A stretch of DNA of 64,000 nucleotides from Galbula dea (lineage: Eukaryota; Chordata; Aves; Piciformes; Galbulidae): assembly GCA_013399015.1 (NCBI GenBank), contig VWZX01010896.1, positions 322,809 through 386,808 of the forward strand, given 5' to 3'. This document shows positions 12,583 to 25,800 of this stretch, piece after piece; position 1 is the stretch's first letter, and every line of letters starts with the position of its first letter. Below the pieces are notes generated by a model that did not search any database, had not been told where the DNA came from, and saw nothing but the letters and a program-made list of their open reading frames with translations. The position numbers and the translations under genes were made by a program.

Positions 12583-13816
12583 ACAAGAGGTGTTTGCAAA
12601 ACAATTTCCTCCACAACCATAATCTGCATCAAGCAGGCCTGGGCTCTCCAGCCCCAGGCATGAAGTGTTCATAACCTTTGCAACCCTGCTGTTCAATCCA
12701 CCCAGTTGACAAGAGTCACCAGAACTAAGCTGCTAGTGACATCTAACCTGGTTTCATCTCCTGCATTGATCACCCAGGGCTCCTCAGGTCTCCATGTCCC
12801 AGCTGCTGCAGCTGGTGGTGGAGGCTAACACCAAACCCCATGTCTACAACCCAAGAGGGGATTGCTCATCCCTGCAGGCCACTTCCCAGGGCTGCACCTG
12901 CCTGGAGAGGCAAAGCCAAATCCACATTTCAAGTGCAACAACACAAAGGCAAGACGAGCCCAAACCTATCACTACCCAGAAGATATTTTGGGGGAGAAAG
13001 AGAAAACCTCTCCCCTAGGGCTGAGACACATCTCCAAGCCAGGTCTGCTCTGGAGAGCCCACAGCCAGCTTTGTATGCCTGCCCAGCAGCCACCCCTCAC
13101 CAGGCCAGGAGCACTGCTAGGGCACCTTCCAAAAGCTTCAGTTATTCTGAGCTGGAGAAGAGTCAAAAAGCAGAAGGAAGCTCTGAAGAAGGAGGCACAA
13201 TTTAAGAAGCAAGCTGCCAGGGAGAAGCAGGAGCTGCCTGGAGGAGCCCAGCACTCCAGACAATACCAACACCAGCTCTGCTTCTCTTTTCCATGGGGAA
13301 AAACACCATCCCTGATGGTTCCCTGAAGGATGAGGACAGTTTTTCCTCCCAGACAACCAGGCTTGATATGTGTTTGATGTTACCTTGGCCCAGCAGACTC
13401 CGCTGGGAAACCTGGAGCATGAGAGGTTCCTGTCCAGGAAAACACAACAGGAAAAGGCAAGGTTTTCTCCAGCTGCCAGTTCCAAAGCCTTTCCCTGTGC
13501 TCTCAAAGCACTGGCAACACAGATGAAGGTATCTGAGTGTCCCTGGGGGTGGGAAGGAGGGAGCTTGACTGCATTCACACCCAGAATAGCACTGGCAACC
13601 TCACAGGGACCTACAAGCAGTAATTAGTTGTCAAAAGCTTGCAGGAATCTGTTGGGTTCTGCAGAGCAATAAACACATCTGTTCTCCCTCCTGCACGTTT
13701 CCAGCCCAGGATTGATTGATTGTTGGGGTTGTTTCCTTTTATTTGGTTTTTTTTCCCCCCTTTTAATCTGTTCCAACAGAAAGGAAATGTGTCCTTTGGG
13801 TGAAATCCCCCCTGGC

Positions 13817-14178
13817 AGAATCACAGAGTCACAGCAAATCCCAGCATGGTTGGAGTGGGAAGGGACTTCTGGGGATCATCCTAGTCCAACCCCCCTGCTC
13901 CAAGCAGGGTCACCCACAGCAGCTTGACCACTAGCACCTCCAGGCCCCCAGCCTTCAACTCTTGCTCAGCATTGAGCAGCTGCCCTCTGGGGCTGCTCTT
14001 CTCCAGGCTCAGCAGCCCCAGGGCTCTCAGCCTTTCCTCCTGCCAGAGCTGCTCCAGTGCCCTCAGCATCTCCCTAGCCTCCCATGGGCTCTCTCCAGTA
14101 GTTTCTTGTGGGTCTTCAGCTGGAGAGCCCAGGACTGGAGCCAGGACTCCAGATGTGGCTTCACTAGCATCCTGACTA
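13817..14178 (-). repeat. CR1 LINE copy, second 3'-end type (antisense)
   Basis: It starts AGAATCACAGAGTCACAGCA, with AAATCCCAGCATGGTTGGAG, and ends in the GGAGCCAGGACTCCAGATGT block. Confidence 0.88.
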
Positions 14179-14643
14179 CCCAACAGTGCACAGACTGAAC
14201 ACACCAGCACACACATGCCCCTTCCCAAGCTGCTTTGTCCAGACATCAGCTGCATTTCAATTCCTTGCACAGCAGCAGCACAGCGAAAAAAAAGACCTGG
14301 CTCTCTTCCACAGGAGTGTGCAGAGGCATTGTCCCCTTTTTCCTCATGGGGAAACTGAGGCAGCAGTCAGAGGTGTGCTCTCTCTCCACCCTGCAGTCAT
14401 CCTTGGGGTGATGCTACTAGCTAGGAGGAATCTGGGGGTGGAGTGAGCTGGAAGGGGTTTCCTGAGGTGGGAAAGGCTTTGCTGGGTAGGGCTGAGCTGG
14501 CTGCTAACGTTGTCCTCACCTGCCAGCGCCTCCTCTCCTTTGGGGTTCCCACCTGCCAAATTTATGACGGCCTGGCCAGGGGCGTGGGATTGGAACTGCC
14601 ACCCCGAGGGAGCCTTCCCCAGCCCCGGCAGGCTGCGCTCCCA

Positions 14644-14689
14644 TCCTCCTCCTCCTCCTCCTCCTCCTCCTCCTCCTCCTTCTCCTCCT
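14644..14689 (+). repeat. (TCC)n microsatellite
   Basis: About 15 near-perfect TCC triplets inside a GC-richer patch. Read as protein it gives poly-Pro or poly-Ser, which should not be taken as coding. Confidence 0.95.
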
Positions 14690-15769
14690 GCATTACTAGG
14701 CAATGCTGCCATCGAGCGGTCCGGCAGCATCCGCAGGCGCGAAGAGAGCCCTCGGGTACCAGCCTGGACGCCTCTGTGGTCACCCAGCCCCCAAGGGCTG
14801 CTGGAAATACCCAGGCCCTGCTTGAATTAGCTCTCCTCCTTCATCCATCCTTGGGTTGAAAAGCTCAGAACTGGCTTCGACAGCTGCTCTGGTGTTGGGG
14901 ACTGAAGGTTTTCAGCCCCTCAGGCTTCCCTAAGGGCTTGCTCCGCTGCCGGAGTAGAGCATCCTCCCCCCACAGCAGTCTGCTGTGCAACTCAAACCCG
15001 AATTTCTCCCGGTGTTTGGGGACCTGCAGCTTTACCTGGCAGTGGTTTCTCCAGCTCAGCGTTCCTCTTCCACCTATTTGGGAAGCCGCATCCAGAGGAC
15101 ACGATGTTGGAGCATCCTTTAGCAAGCCAAAGGGACGTGCTCAGCTTTCCAAGGTGATTTTCCTCCTCACTGCAGCATCCCAAGGCAAAACCAACTCTCC
15201 TAGCAGGCAGCTGGTATTTATTGTGCCCACACTTGGCAATACCACAGCACTGGAGGAGTGAGGTAAAATCACCCCTGGCTGGTGGGTGCCAATAAATCCA
15301 GACTGTGGGAAGGTGAGAACCACTTTGTCTGCCCGGGTAGGAAGCTGGTTACACCAGAGTGGGAAGATCTTTTCCTTCTTGGAGAAGTCAAACGTTTGCT
15401 TTATTCATTGAGGATGCAAAGCACTTGCTGACAGCAATGGTGAAGCCCTTTGGAGCAAGCCCAAGGCTGTTAAATCCAAAAGCTTTAGAATGTGGAATAC
15501 ATCAAGAGAATATAATACATAAAAAAGAGAAGCTTTACAATGATCAGCATCCAGTGACTTTTTGGAGCATGCTTGGCCCAGGTGTCCCCCAAAAAGATGC
15601 AAAGCACAGGAAAATTTTGAGAGCTTGGAGAGAGAATGAGGAGGGGTAAAAATGGGTTGGGGAGAGGGGGGATGAGGAGACCTGAGGCGTCTTGCCCCCT
15701 GGGAAGGGTACCTCGGGAGGGGGGTGTGGAACTGGAGCTCTGGGCCACAGCAGACCCTCCCTCGGGCAG

Positions 15770-15900
15770 GGGAGGGGGCCGGGGGAGGGCTCTTCGTGCC
15801 GGCTCTGCCCAGCGCTGCTGGCACCGCCCGCCCCGCTGATAAAACCCTGCTGCTGCCTCGCCCGCTGCAGCCGGTTTCGCTGCACCGGCCCCGGCTGCAC
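15770..15900 (+). promoter_or_regulatory. Putative TACR1 core promoter
   Basis: A GC-rich block (GCACCGCCCGCCCCGC) is followed directly by a TATA-like ATAAAA at 15839-15844. A start site would be expected near 15,868. The next plus-strand coding sequence is TACR1 at 16,831, so the untranslated leader would be about 960 nt if no upstream intron exists. CpG density is high here compared with the flanks. Confidence 0.55.
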
Positions 15901-15904
15901 GCCG

Positions 15905-16800
15905 AGACCAGCTCCGGGTGGGACCCGCACCCCGATCCGGGAGGGATCAGCATCCTGGCCAGGGAGGGACCTGCATCATTCTCTGGTCCTGCATCCCGCA
16001 CCTTCCTCCGGTCCTCAACCGGGAGGGACCCGCACCCCGATCCGGCTGCACCCCGAACCGGGAGGGACCCTCCTCCTGCTCCGGTCCTGGACTGGGAGGT
16101 ACCTGAATCCCTCATCTTGCTCTGGTCCTCAACAGGGAGGGACCCACACCGGGGATATGGCTACACTTCCAACCGGGAGGGTCCCGCACCCCCATTCGGC
16201 TGCACCCAGAATCCTGCTCCGGTCCTGAAGGGGTATCTGCATCCCGCACTGATACTGAACTGGGAGGGACCCTCATTGTGCTCCGGTCCCGAACTGGGAA
16301 GGACTCACATCCTGCTGTGGTCCTGAAGAGCGAGGGAGATGCATCCCGAATCGGCTGCATCCTGAATCGGGAGGAATCTGCACCCTGGTGCAGCCACAGG
16401 CAAGCCCGGAGGGACCCACACCCCAAAACATCCGTGCACCCCAGTCCACCTGTGCCCAAACGGAGAGGGACCCGTGTCCCAGCTGTGTGCCTTGACATGG
16501 CTGGACACCCTGCACTCAGAGACAGGACAGAGCTGCACCCCAAATCCACTGCACCCTGAACCACAAGGGTCCTGAACCCACCTGGCTGCACCCTGAAGCA
16601 GGAGAGACCTGCACCCTGAACCAGCTTCACACCCCAAACCGGCTGTCCCTTGAACTGGGAGGTACCTGTGCCCTAAACCACCGCCCATGCACCCCAAAAA
16701 GGCTGCACTCTGAACCAGAAGGGACCTGCACCCTAAACTAGCAGAGTGCCCCAAATTTGTTGTCCCCTGAACCTGCTGCACCCTAAACCAGGAGGGATCC
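15905..16800 (+). repeat. Degenerate minisatellite in TACR1 leader region
   Basis: About 16 irregularly spaced copies of a core like ACCGGGAGGGACC(C/T)GCACCC, alternating with CTGCACCCTGAA or CTCCGGTCCT blocks. Copies near the 5' end keep CCGG and CpG; those nearer TACR1 are decayed to TG/CA (ACCAGAAGGGACCTGC). Stop codons are rare, so several long open frames cross it on both strands. Confidence 0.85.
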
Positions 16801-16830
16801 CTGTGCCTGGTCTGTCTGCATCGTGGCACA

Positions 16831-19800
16831 ATGGATAACTCCCTGCCGCTGGAAGCGGAGCTGGAGCACCAGTGGCTCCTCAACACCTCCCTGAACGAGT
16901 CCTTCTCCAACCAATTCGTGCAGCCCCCGTGGCAGGTAGCCCTGTGGGCTGTGGCCTATGCTCTCATCGTGGTGGTGTCGGTGGTGGGGAACGTGGTGGT
17001 GATGTGGATCATCCTGGCTCACAAGAGGATGCGCACTGTCACCAACTACTTCTTGGTGAACCTGGCCTTCGCTGAAGCCTCCATGTCTGCCTTCAACACG
17101 GTGGTGAACTTCACCTATGCCATCCACAATGAGTGGTATTATGGGCTGCTCTACTGCAAGTTTCACAACTTCTTCCCCATCGCTGCTGTCTTTGCCAGCA
17201 TCTACTCCATGACAGCCATCGCCCTGGACAGGTGAGTGCTGAGCATCACACCCCAGACCCTTGCCAGCACCCAGGGGCTGTGCTCGGCTCTGATTTCCAT
17301 TCCTGGGAGCACACTGCAATTCAAATAAAGCTCATGTTGGTAAAAGAGCACTAGAAATAATCCTTCTCCCCAGCCCTCTTGGGGGTGGCTTTGGGAATCC
17401 TTTGTCAGCTCTGCAAAAGGAGCTCAATAAAAGGCTTTGTGAGCCCCGTGTGCATCAGGAGCGTGCCTTGGGTGTGCAGTCGTAGCATCGCTGTCCTCCC
17501 CCCCCACCAGCTCCTCCGCACAACTGCCCCTTCCTTCCCCAGCCTCCTCTTCTCAAAGCAAACTCCACACTTAGCCCAAAATGGCACCAGCTCGTGACAT
17601 AACATCCATGCCTGGGTCAGATCTGCCCCCGCTGCGCTGCAGGAGCTGTTTTGTGTTGCTGGATCTGGGTTGGGAACCACCTCAAGAGCCTTAGAGAGCA
17701 GCTGGGGCTCAGAAAGGCATGGTGACTCGGCAGGGGTGTGTGTGTTGGGGTGTCCCCCCCAGCAAAGCTGCCAGGAATTTAGTAGTGGAGGCTAAGGGGG
17801 AGAGGTGGGCACCAGGGATTTCTCTAAGCACAGCTTAGTTGGCTTTATGTCGCTGCCCTGTGGCTGGGGACTGCTGGAAGAGCCAGATCCCACTGCCACA
17901 GCCAGATCCCATCAGCAGAGTCAGATCCTACTGCCACAGCCAGGTCCCACCAGCAGAGCCAGATCCCACTGCCACAGCCAGATCCCACCAGCAGAGCCAG
18001 ATCTCGCTCACGCTGTGCCATGACCAGAAGTTCAGCTGATGCTTGTTGGGCTGTGATGGCATGGGGAATGCTGCCAGTGCTGAGGGACACAAAGCAGCCC
18101 CACACCAAGCACCTCCAGCAGGCAGCTCCCCTCTCTTTCTCCTCTCCCCCTCCAAGAAATCTGTCACTTGATGGCATTTTCACACCAGCACTCGAGATAC
18201 CTCCAGGCTCTCCAACAGCTTTGTGACCATCTCCAGCGTGACAGATTTTTCCTAACACACCAGATTTCCTGAAGACAGCTTAGGTCTGCAGGCAGCCTCT
18301 TCTGGGGCCTTCTTCCTGGGGAGGAAAAGCCATTTTGGCTTGGGATTTGGTGGGAGGGTGGGAGCTTGGCATTGCCATATGCCAGCGCACCCTGAGCTGC
18401 TGCACAAGCTGGCACAGCTATTAGTATTCCCTGGAAGAAACGATTGTGCTGCCACAACTTGCACACTGACAGCTTGGGAAGCAGAGCTTGGGAGGGTTGA
18501 GGCTCTCCAGAAGGTTTTATTTCACTCTGGAGTGGTCACAAGACCCTCTCCTCAAAATAAATCAAGCTCTTGTGCCAGAGCTGTGAAGAGAAGTCAGGCA
18601 TTAATAGAGCAAAAGAGAAACACTCCTGGTGTGGCTCTGCTTGTACCTGCTGGGGTTGCTGGTTGGCTCTGGTTTGGGAGCACCTGGATTTCAAGCTGCT
18701 GGGGATCAGCTGGCAAAGGCCTTTCCAGGTTAGGATCAATGAGAGGTGATTCTGGTTTGTAATGATTTGGGGTTTAGCCTCTGCTCCATACACTGGTATA
18801 ACCAGAAAAGCAGATCTGCCAGGGGAAGCTGGAGGAACTTGTGTAAAACAGGGAGCAAAGGCAGCTCTGGGAGCCTGGGGCTGGATTTTGGGGGAGGAAG
18901 TGGCATTTCCAGCTTGCTCCTTGCATCTTGCAAACCCTTCAGAGATTGAGGCTTGATGTTCCCATGGCAAAACACAATGCAGTGCAGGCTTGGCTCACCC
19001 TCCAAGAAGGACCCAAAAGAAGGTGCATCCTTGGTGTGCAAACTCCTCCTGCACAGCTCCTGGCTGCATTTCTTGGCTCCAAATTTCCACTAAGGAAACT
19101 GGGAAGGTGAAGGAAGCAAAGTCCAACCCCAGCCCCTCTAGGCAAGCATCACTCTGCTGGTTAAACCACACCAAGCACGCAACCACAGCTCCAAGCACTG
19201 GAAAATTGCTGCTTTTCCTGTGTCTGAGGCCTGACAATAGTAACTTAAATGTATGAAATGCAGGAACTTGTTCCAGGAACCTAAAAGGGAAGAATTTGTC
19301 CTGGGAAACAGCAAAAAACAAAGCCAAGCTGTGTGGGAACAAGCAAAGCAAGCACCTGAATTCAGAGCAGCAGAGCCAGGTAGGCTCAGCAAGATCTTAT
19401 TTCATATACATATATATATGAAATATATCAGGGTTATAGTTGCAGCCAGGACACCCCTGAAATCAAACCTGACTGCAGTGCTGATGTTCACCAGGAACTA
19501 GGAAAGCAGAATTGAATGTGCCTCCTGCTCCCTGAGTGCATTAAGCCATCGAGCAGAGCAGTTGGATGTGGAGTCTGAAGGCTCAGAGGAGCTCCAGCCT
19601 GCAGATTGCTCTCCTAAATCATCTCCTCGTGTGCTTTCTGCAAGCAATTGCCAGAACATCCTCAGCAGAGGATACAAAACTGCCTTGGAAAGACTCAGCA
19701 CAGCCATAACAGAGAGCAAGTGGAAATGTGGATTTCATCCTCCCAATGGCTTGTACTTCTTTTTTTTTTTGCCATGGGTTTCTACAAGACAAACAAAAAG

Positions 19801-22800
19801 GCTTTTCCTTGAAGCTAGACCATCTGCTCTTCCACCAGCACCTTTCTCTGCCTGGGTACAACCACTCTGGAGAAATAAAAAGAAGTTAATCCTAGAGCAA
19901 GAGTTATTCTGAAGCCCACAACAATAGGAGGAAACTGAGGAGCCAAGGCTGGCAGCTGATGAAGTCTGCTCAGGAAAAGCCATGCTACTGCTGCTCAGCA
20001 TCCTGCAAAACCTGGGGCTGAGGCAGCTCCCTTTGGCACCAGAACATTTGCCATGGCCTTCATTTCTGTGTGTTGCAGTGCCAGAAGACACCTCACATCC
20101 CTTCCCAGCTTCCAAGCTCTCCTTGGGAGTTAATGAGACAGAAAACCCTGGGGTTCTCCTATCTTCCAGGAAATAGGGAGAGCCCAGGAGTGCCCATGGT
20201 TGGGTCTTACCTGAGTTGTAGCCACACTCAGAGGGGAAACACCCCCACTCTGCCCATCCCTAGCTTGCAATATCTGTGCTGTCTGAGGTGGAGAATGGTT
20301 GGACAAACTCTTGCCATTTGCTCTTTCCCTGGGACCTGGATTCCTTGCTGAGCACCAACACTCCCCCACACCATGAGCAAAGATGGATCAGAGGAAGGAT
20401 GGACAACCAGGAATGCAGCTGAAGATCCTGGGTTACCTGCAGAACAAGAGAAGAAACAAAACATCTCTGATCTCAAAACTTGCAGTCAGCAAAACCCAAA
20501 CCAGCACAGAGCAAACAAATCCTGATGGGGAAAGGGAGATTCCTACGAGGTCAGGCTGCACACAGACTCTGCAGTGATTGGGCTATTTAACTCCAAGTGA
20601 TTTCCCTTTTTCCTGCAGAATGCTCAGCTCTAAGCAGTTGTAAAAATGGAGACTAACCTCCTGCAGCACCTACACCTGCTTGCTTCTCTTGCTCATTTAA
20701 AAAGCCTCCTCTCTGGCCTCCACCAGTACCAGCAATGCCAGAGCAGCAGGCAGGTGTGGAAAATCCCACTGGGACCTTCTTCAGATTCCTTCTTTTCTTC
20801 CCAAATCCCAGCATGGTTGGGGTGGGAAGGAGCAGCCCAAGCCCCCTGCTGCAGCAGGGTCACCCACAGCAGCTTCACCACCATCACCTCCAGCTGCCTT
20901 TGGAACCTCTCCCCAGGAGGAGACTCCACAACCTCTCTGGGCAGCCTGGGCCAGGAGGTTATTCCTCCCCAGATGCAGGACCCTCCCCTTGCCCTTGGTG
21001 AGCTCCAGGAGGTTCCTCTCCCCCAACTCTCAGCCTGTCCAGGTCTGTTTGAATGACAGCACAGCCTGAGGAGGGTCACCACTCCTCCCAGTTCTGTCTC
21101 ATCAAATGATATTAGATGTCTAAAGATCCATCAGCTTCCTAGCAGGAGCTCCAGAAGAAACATCAAATCAGCAAACCTTCATTCACCACAGCAGCTCTTC
21201 AAATCACTCCTCTGCAGCCAGGACCTGTTAATATCTCCCTGATCTCCTATTATTTGCAGCAGAAAAAAAAAGAACAGCTCAGAAAATTATTTACTGCTTG
21301 CAGGCTTGAAGTCCCAGGTTGGCCCAATCAGCTGAACATCAGAAACACATTCACCAGCTCAGCCACCTCCTGCCTTCCCCAAGAGGCAATTACTGCAGTG
21401 AGGAGCCCTCTGGAGAGGAACAATTACATCAGTGCACAGACAGATTAATTAGTCATTTACACCCTAATATAACACCAGGGTGAGTTTGGTTTGGTTTTAA
21501 TGGACTTCTGGGGTTTGCAGAGCAGGATTTTGGTCTGCTGTGTAGTCTTACTCTGCTGACTTGTCATTTGGAGGGTGGTGGAGCAAGGGAGGAGTGAAAG
21601 GAGCCCAGGGTTTAGGTCAGCAGCTCCTGCATCAGCCACCCTGTGGCATCACCCAGGCTGCAGCCAGCAATACCTGAAGAGACATGGATTGGGATCCAAG
21701 GCAGAAGGGACAGAATCCTCCTGAAGTGAAGAAGAGCTTAACCCTGATGATCCCTCAGCTTTGTAATGAATATGACATCCATGGGCTGGAATCCCTTGTT
21801 GGTCAGGTCAGGGTCACCTCTCCTGTCCCCTCCTCCCTGCAGGTGCCACCTCTGACTCACTGCACCCCAAGGTGGGACACAAGATTCAGCAGTGCCCTTG
21901 GTCTGCAGCCCAGCCCTTGGCAGAACCCACACCCACCAAGTGTTGTCACTGCTAGAAGCAAACAACGTGCTGTGAACTTCAGAGAGTGCAGCCCTGGGCA
22001 GAGCCTGAGCTGAGAAGTCAAATCCTTGAGCAGAATTAGTTCTGCTCTGACCCAAGCCAGGACACTTGGCTAGGAAGGACCCAGGCCTGTGCTGGGGGTG
22101 TTTGTCCCACCTCAGCCCAGGGCAGCTGCTCTGACCTGGTTGCACACTCCCCTGGTTCTGGCTCTGCCCTGAACCTCTCTTTGCTCAGGCCAAGCAATCA
22201 TTGCAGAGTGAAGCTGCATCTGCCTGGTTACTCATCCCTTATCTGTCCTCCCCTTATTACTTAATGAAGCAGATAAAGAGCCCCTGGGATGAATGATGCC
22301 TCATCAATTCTTGCTCTGATTTTAATCTCATCTCCACCAGGGTGGAAACAATTGTGTGATGTCAGTAATTGAGGCAGATTCCAGATTTCCAGATGTACCT
22401 AATAGATGTCTCCAGTGCCTGGAACTCAGGATCTAGTTAATAACTGATCATGCTGGAAGCTACAACCTCATCCTCCAATGTTCTTGCATCGTCATGGTAA
22501 CACCCCCAAAAACCCAATCAAACACTTCAGCAGCAGCACACGGCGTAGCCAACGTCACCAACCAGTGCCTGCCCTGCCCTGGTGTGCTCTCAGTGCCAAA
22601 CCCATCCAGTGTGGTGGATGCAAACTGTTCAGTGTGGTGGGAAATGGAGCTCAAGGAGCAGCAGGGGTGACCTGCATGGAGCTGGGCAGCTCTGGGTGTG
22701 CAGAACCAAAGGGTGGTTGGCACTTGAAGGTGGTGCTGCTGCTGTCCTGAAGGAGAGCAGCAAGAGATCTGTTTGTGGTGAGGAACATCTGTTGTGAAGT

Positions 22801-25800
22801 CTCCCCAACTCAACCTCTTCTGCAAGGGGATGGTCCAGGGAACAAAATCTTTCCCTACCTCAGGAATTCTGCCCTTAAATCCTCAGCTGAGAGCCAATTC
22901 CCTCTGAAAAATAATAGGATTCTGTGCCTTGATGCTGGTTTGTCACCTGCTGCAGCTGTGAGGGCAGGATGCTTGCATGGGGACATCACCTCCCATCAAC
23001 AACCATCCCCAGCAAACCACCACAGCTCATTTTATTCACCAAAACAGAGAATAGTTGAGGTTGGAAGAGACCTTTAAGATCATCAAGGCCAACCAGTAAC
23101 CCAGCACTGCCAGGTCACCACTGCCCCATGGCCCTCAGCACCACTTCTCCAGGGCTCTGAAACCCCTCCAGGGATGGTGACTCCACCCCTGCCCTGGGCA
23201 GCCTGGGCCAGGCCCTGACAACCCTTTTGGGGAAGAAATTGTTCCTCATGGCCAATCTAAACCTCCCCTAGTGCAACCTGAGGCTGTTTCCTCTCATCCT
23301 ATCACTTGTTACCTGGGAGAAGAGCCCAAGCCCCACCTGGCTCCCACCTCCTTGCACGCAGAGAGTTGGAGAGAGTTTATGGATGGGAAAATCTCCCTCT
23401 TGGACCACAGAGGAAAATCAATCTCTCTAATAGGCTAGAGCATCTCAGGAAGATGAGCAGAGCAGGGCCACTCTGAGAAGAGAAATCTGAGCTAATAAAC
23501 TCATTAGCCTTGCTTTGGAGAGCTTGCTTCTCACCAGCCTGGCCAGGACATGCAGAGTTGAGCCAAGGAAAGCAGCAGCATCCTGCTTCTGAAGCTCTGA
23601 TGCATCCTTTTGGTTCCCAGTGCTGCAAAACCATGCATGGGGCCAGCAGGCAGCCAGCCACTTGCAGACACGTTGGGCACTGCAGCTGCAGCCTGTGCTC
23701 TGAGTTTCCATTGGAATGCAAACTCCATGGTGTTAGGAACAGAAATAAATAGATCTGAGAGATTGTCTTGCTGAAAGGCAAAGCCATCAGTGAGAAGCCA
23801 TTTCTCTTCCCTGCTAAGAAGTGTTGATGGATAGGGGTTTGGCTGCAGCACCCACCACAGCTTCACCAGGGAGATCACAGAATGTCCAAATCCCAGCATG
23901 GCTGGGGCTGGAAGGGACCTCTGGGCATCATCCAGGCCAACCCCCTGCTCCAGCAGGGTCACCCACAGCAGCTTCACCACCAGCACCTCCAGCTGCCTGG
24001 GGAATCTCTCCCCAGGAGGAGACTCCACAGCCTCTCTGGGAAGCCTGGGCCAGGGCTCTGCACCCTCACACCAAACAAGCTTCTCCTCCTGCTCAGCTGG
24101 AACCTCCTGGCTTCCAGTTGGTGCCCAGTGCCCCTTGGGCTGGCCCTGGGCACCACTGAGCAGAGTCTGGCCCCAGCCTCTTGCCCCCAGCCTTCAGCTC
24201 TTGCTGGGCATTGAGCAGCTCCCCTGTGGGGCTGCTCTTCTCCAGGCTCAGCAGCCCCAGGGCTCTCAGCCTTTCCTCCTGCCAGAGCTGCTCCAGTGCC
24301 TTCAGCATCTCCCTAGCCCCCAGTGGCCTCTCTCCAGTATTTCCTTGTGTTTCTGGAACTGGGGAGCCCAGAATGGAGCCAGGACTCCATCTGTGGCCTG
24401 ACTAGTGCAGAGGAGAGGTGGAGGAGAACCTCCCTTGCTCTGCTGCTCACACTCTTCATGATGCAGCCCAGGAGACCATTGGCCTCCCTGGCTCTGAGAT
24501 ATAGGTGACATTTCACATCCCACATCCCACACTGGTCCAGACCTCTCATTTTTCCTTCTCCTGTAACACTTGACTCTGTGATCTATCATCCAGAGATGAT
24601 TTTGTGTGGGTGCAAATCTACTGGGCACAGCCCAAGTGGCTGCTGCCAGACGTCAGCACCACGCTGGCTTTGGCCAATTTGGTCTTTGCAGAAGCAGGCA
24701 GTCACTGGTTGTGTAAAGGAAGCTGTTTCTCAGCTCAAAAGTCAATAAGTGTCTCAGACAGGATTCAGATCTTGAGGCTAAGATGCTGCAAGGGAACTAG
24801 AGCACTGGGAAGACTCCTCAAGGGGATTGTTCCATGCTGCTGGCGTTGTGCAGAGCGAGGAGCTGCCAGGATGCATTAAGGAGGTGCCAGAAGTAGGAAC
24901 CTCATGCAGGGGTGACCTCAACCAGCCCCCAAAAGTTGCAACATTTGGGTTTTCCAGCCTTGATTTCTCCTTTTCTCCCCTGGCAGGTACATGGCTATCA
25001 TCCACCCCCTGCAGCCCCGGCTCTCAGCCACCGCCACCAAGGTGGTCATTGGTGTCATCTGGCTCCTGGCTTTCCTGCTGGCTTTCCCCCAGGGATACTA
25101 CTCGGTGATGGAGGAGCTGCCAGGGAGGTTGGTGTGTCTGGTGGAGTGGCCAGAGCACAGCACCAATGTGTATGGGAAAACGTGAGTGGAACTTGGCTGG
25201 CTGTGGAGGGGGAGGAGGGGGAGGGAAGTCACCCTCCAGGGAAAGAAAACACACCTTAAAAAACGAGGAACAAAGGAAGTGATGAAGGAAGGGAGTGGCT
25301 CAAAGATCCTTGGGATGGGAAAACCCTGGAGGGCTCTAAAAGCCATGGGAATGTGGTGCTGAGGGACATGGTGCAGTGGTGAGCTGGCAGTGCTGGGTTC
25401 AAGGTTGGCCTTGAGCATCTCAAATGTCTTTTCCAGCCTCAACTATTCCAAGAGACTATTTAAAGCTGTTAAGACACAATATTTTGGCTGTGGGGATGGA
25501 GGCTGCAACCACACATGCAGGGATGGCTCTGGGTTTTGCAGCACAATTCCTGCAACCTCCACAGTCCCTCAAAGCTTCCTGGGTCAAGAGCTCTTCTTGC
25601 AAGAGGTAAAGAGGTTTTCACCAGGGGTATCTGGGCCAGGAAACCAAGAGCTAGGGATTTACCAAGTCCAAAAGCCCCCAAATTCACTCAGCTGCTTACA
25701 AACCAAGCTACAAAAAGATGTTGTGTGGCACCAGCTCAGGCTGGGGGGGAAAAGCTGGGTTAGGAGAGCTGAGCAGAAACCTCTTCCCTTCTCGTTAGAG

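Larger units (their letters stand above)
5700..15770. other. Spacer between tetraspanin and TACR1 promoters
   Basis: About 10 kb between two head-to-head genes. It holds at least seven CR1 pieces (listed separately), a G run at 7331-7342 and a TCC microsatellite at 14644-14689. A locally CpG-richer patch lies around 14,560-14,780. No convincing exon or RNA gene was seen; the longer open frames lie in CR1 copies or low-complexity DNA. Confidence 0.6.

Noticed and set aside
14510..14830. Poly-proline/serine/glutamate open frames
   Set aside because: They are explained by the (TCC)n microsatellite.
15405..16910. Several open frames of 170-240 codons on both strands across the TACR1 leader
   Set aside because: They arise because the minisatellite lacks stop codons in all frames. 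They show no domain and no splice or codon evidence.
24604..24740. LANLVFAEAG resembles the LVNLAFAEAS motif of TACR1 TM2
   Set aside because: Only about ten residues are alike, with no flanking GPCR similarity, no splice sites and a nearby CR1. It is chance.
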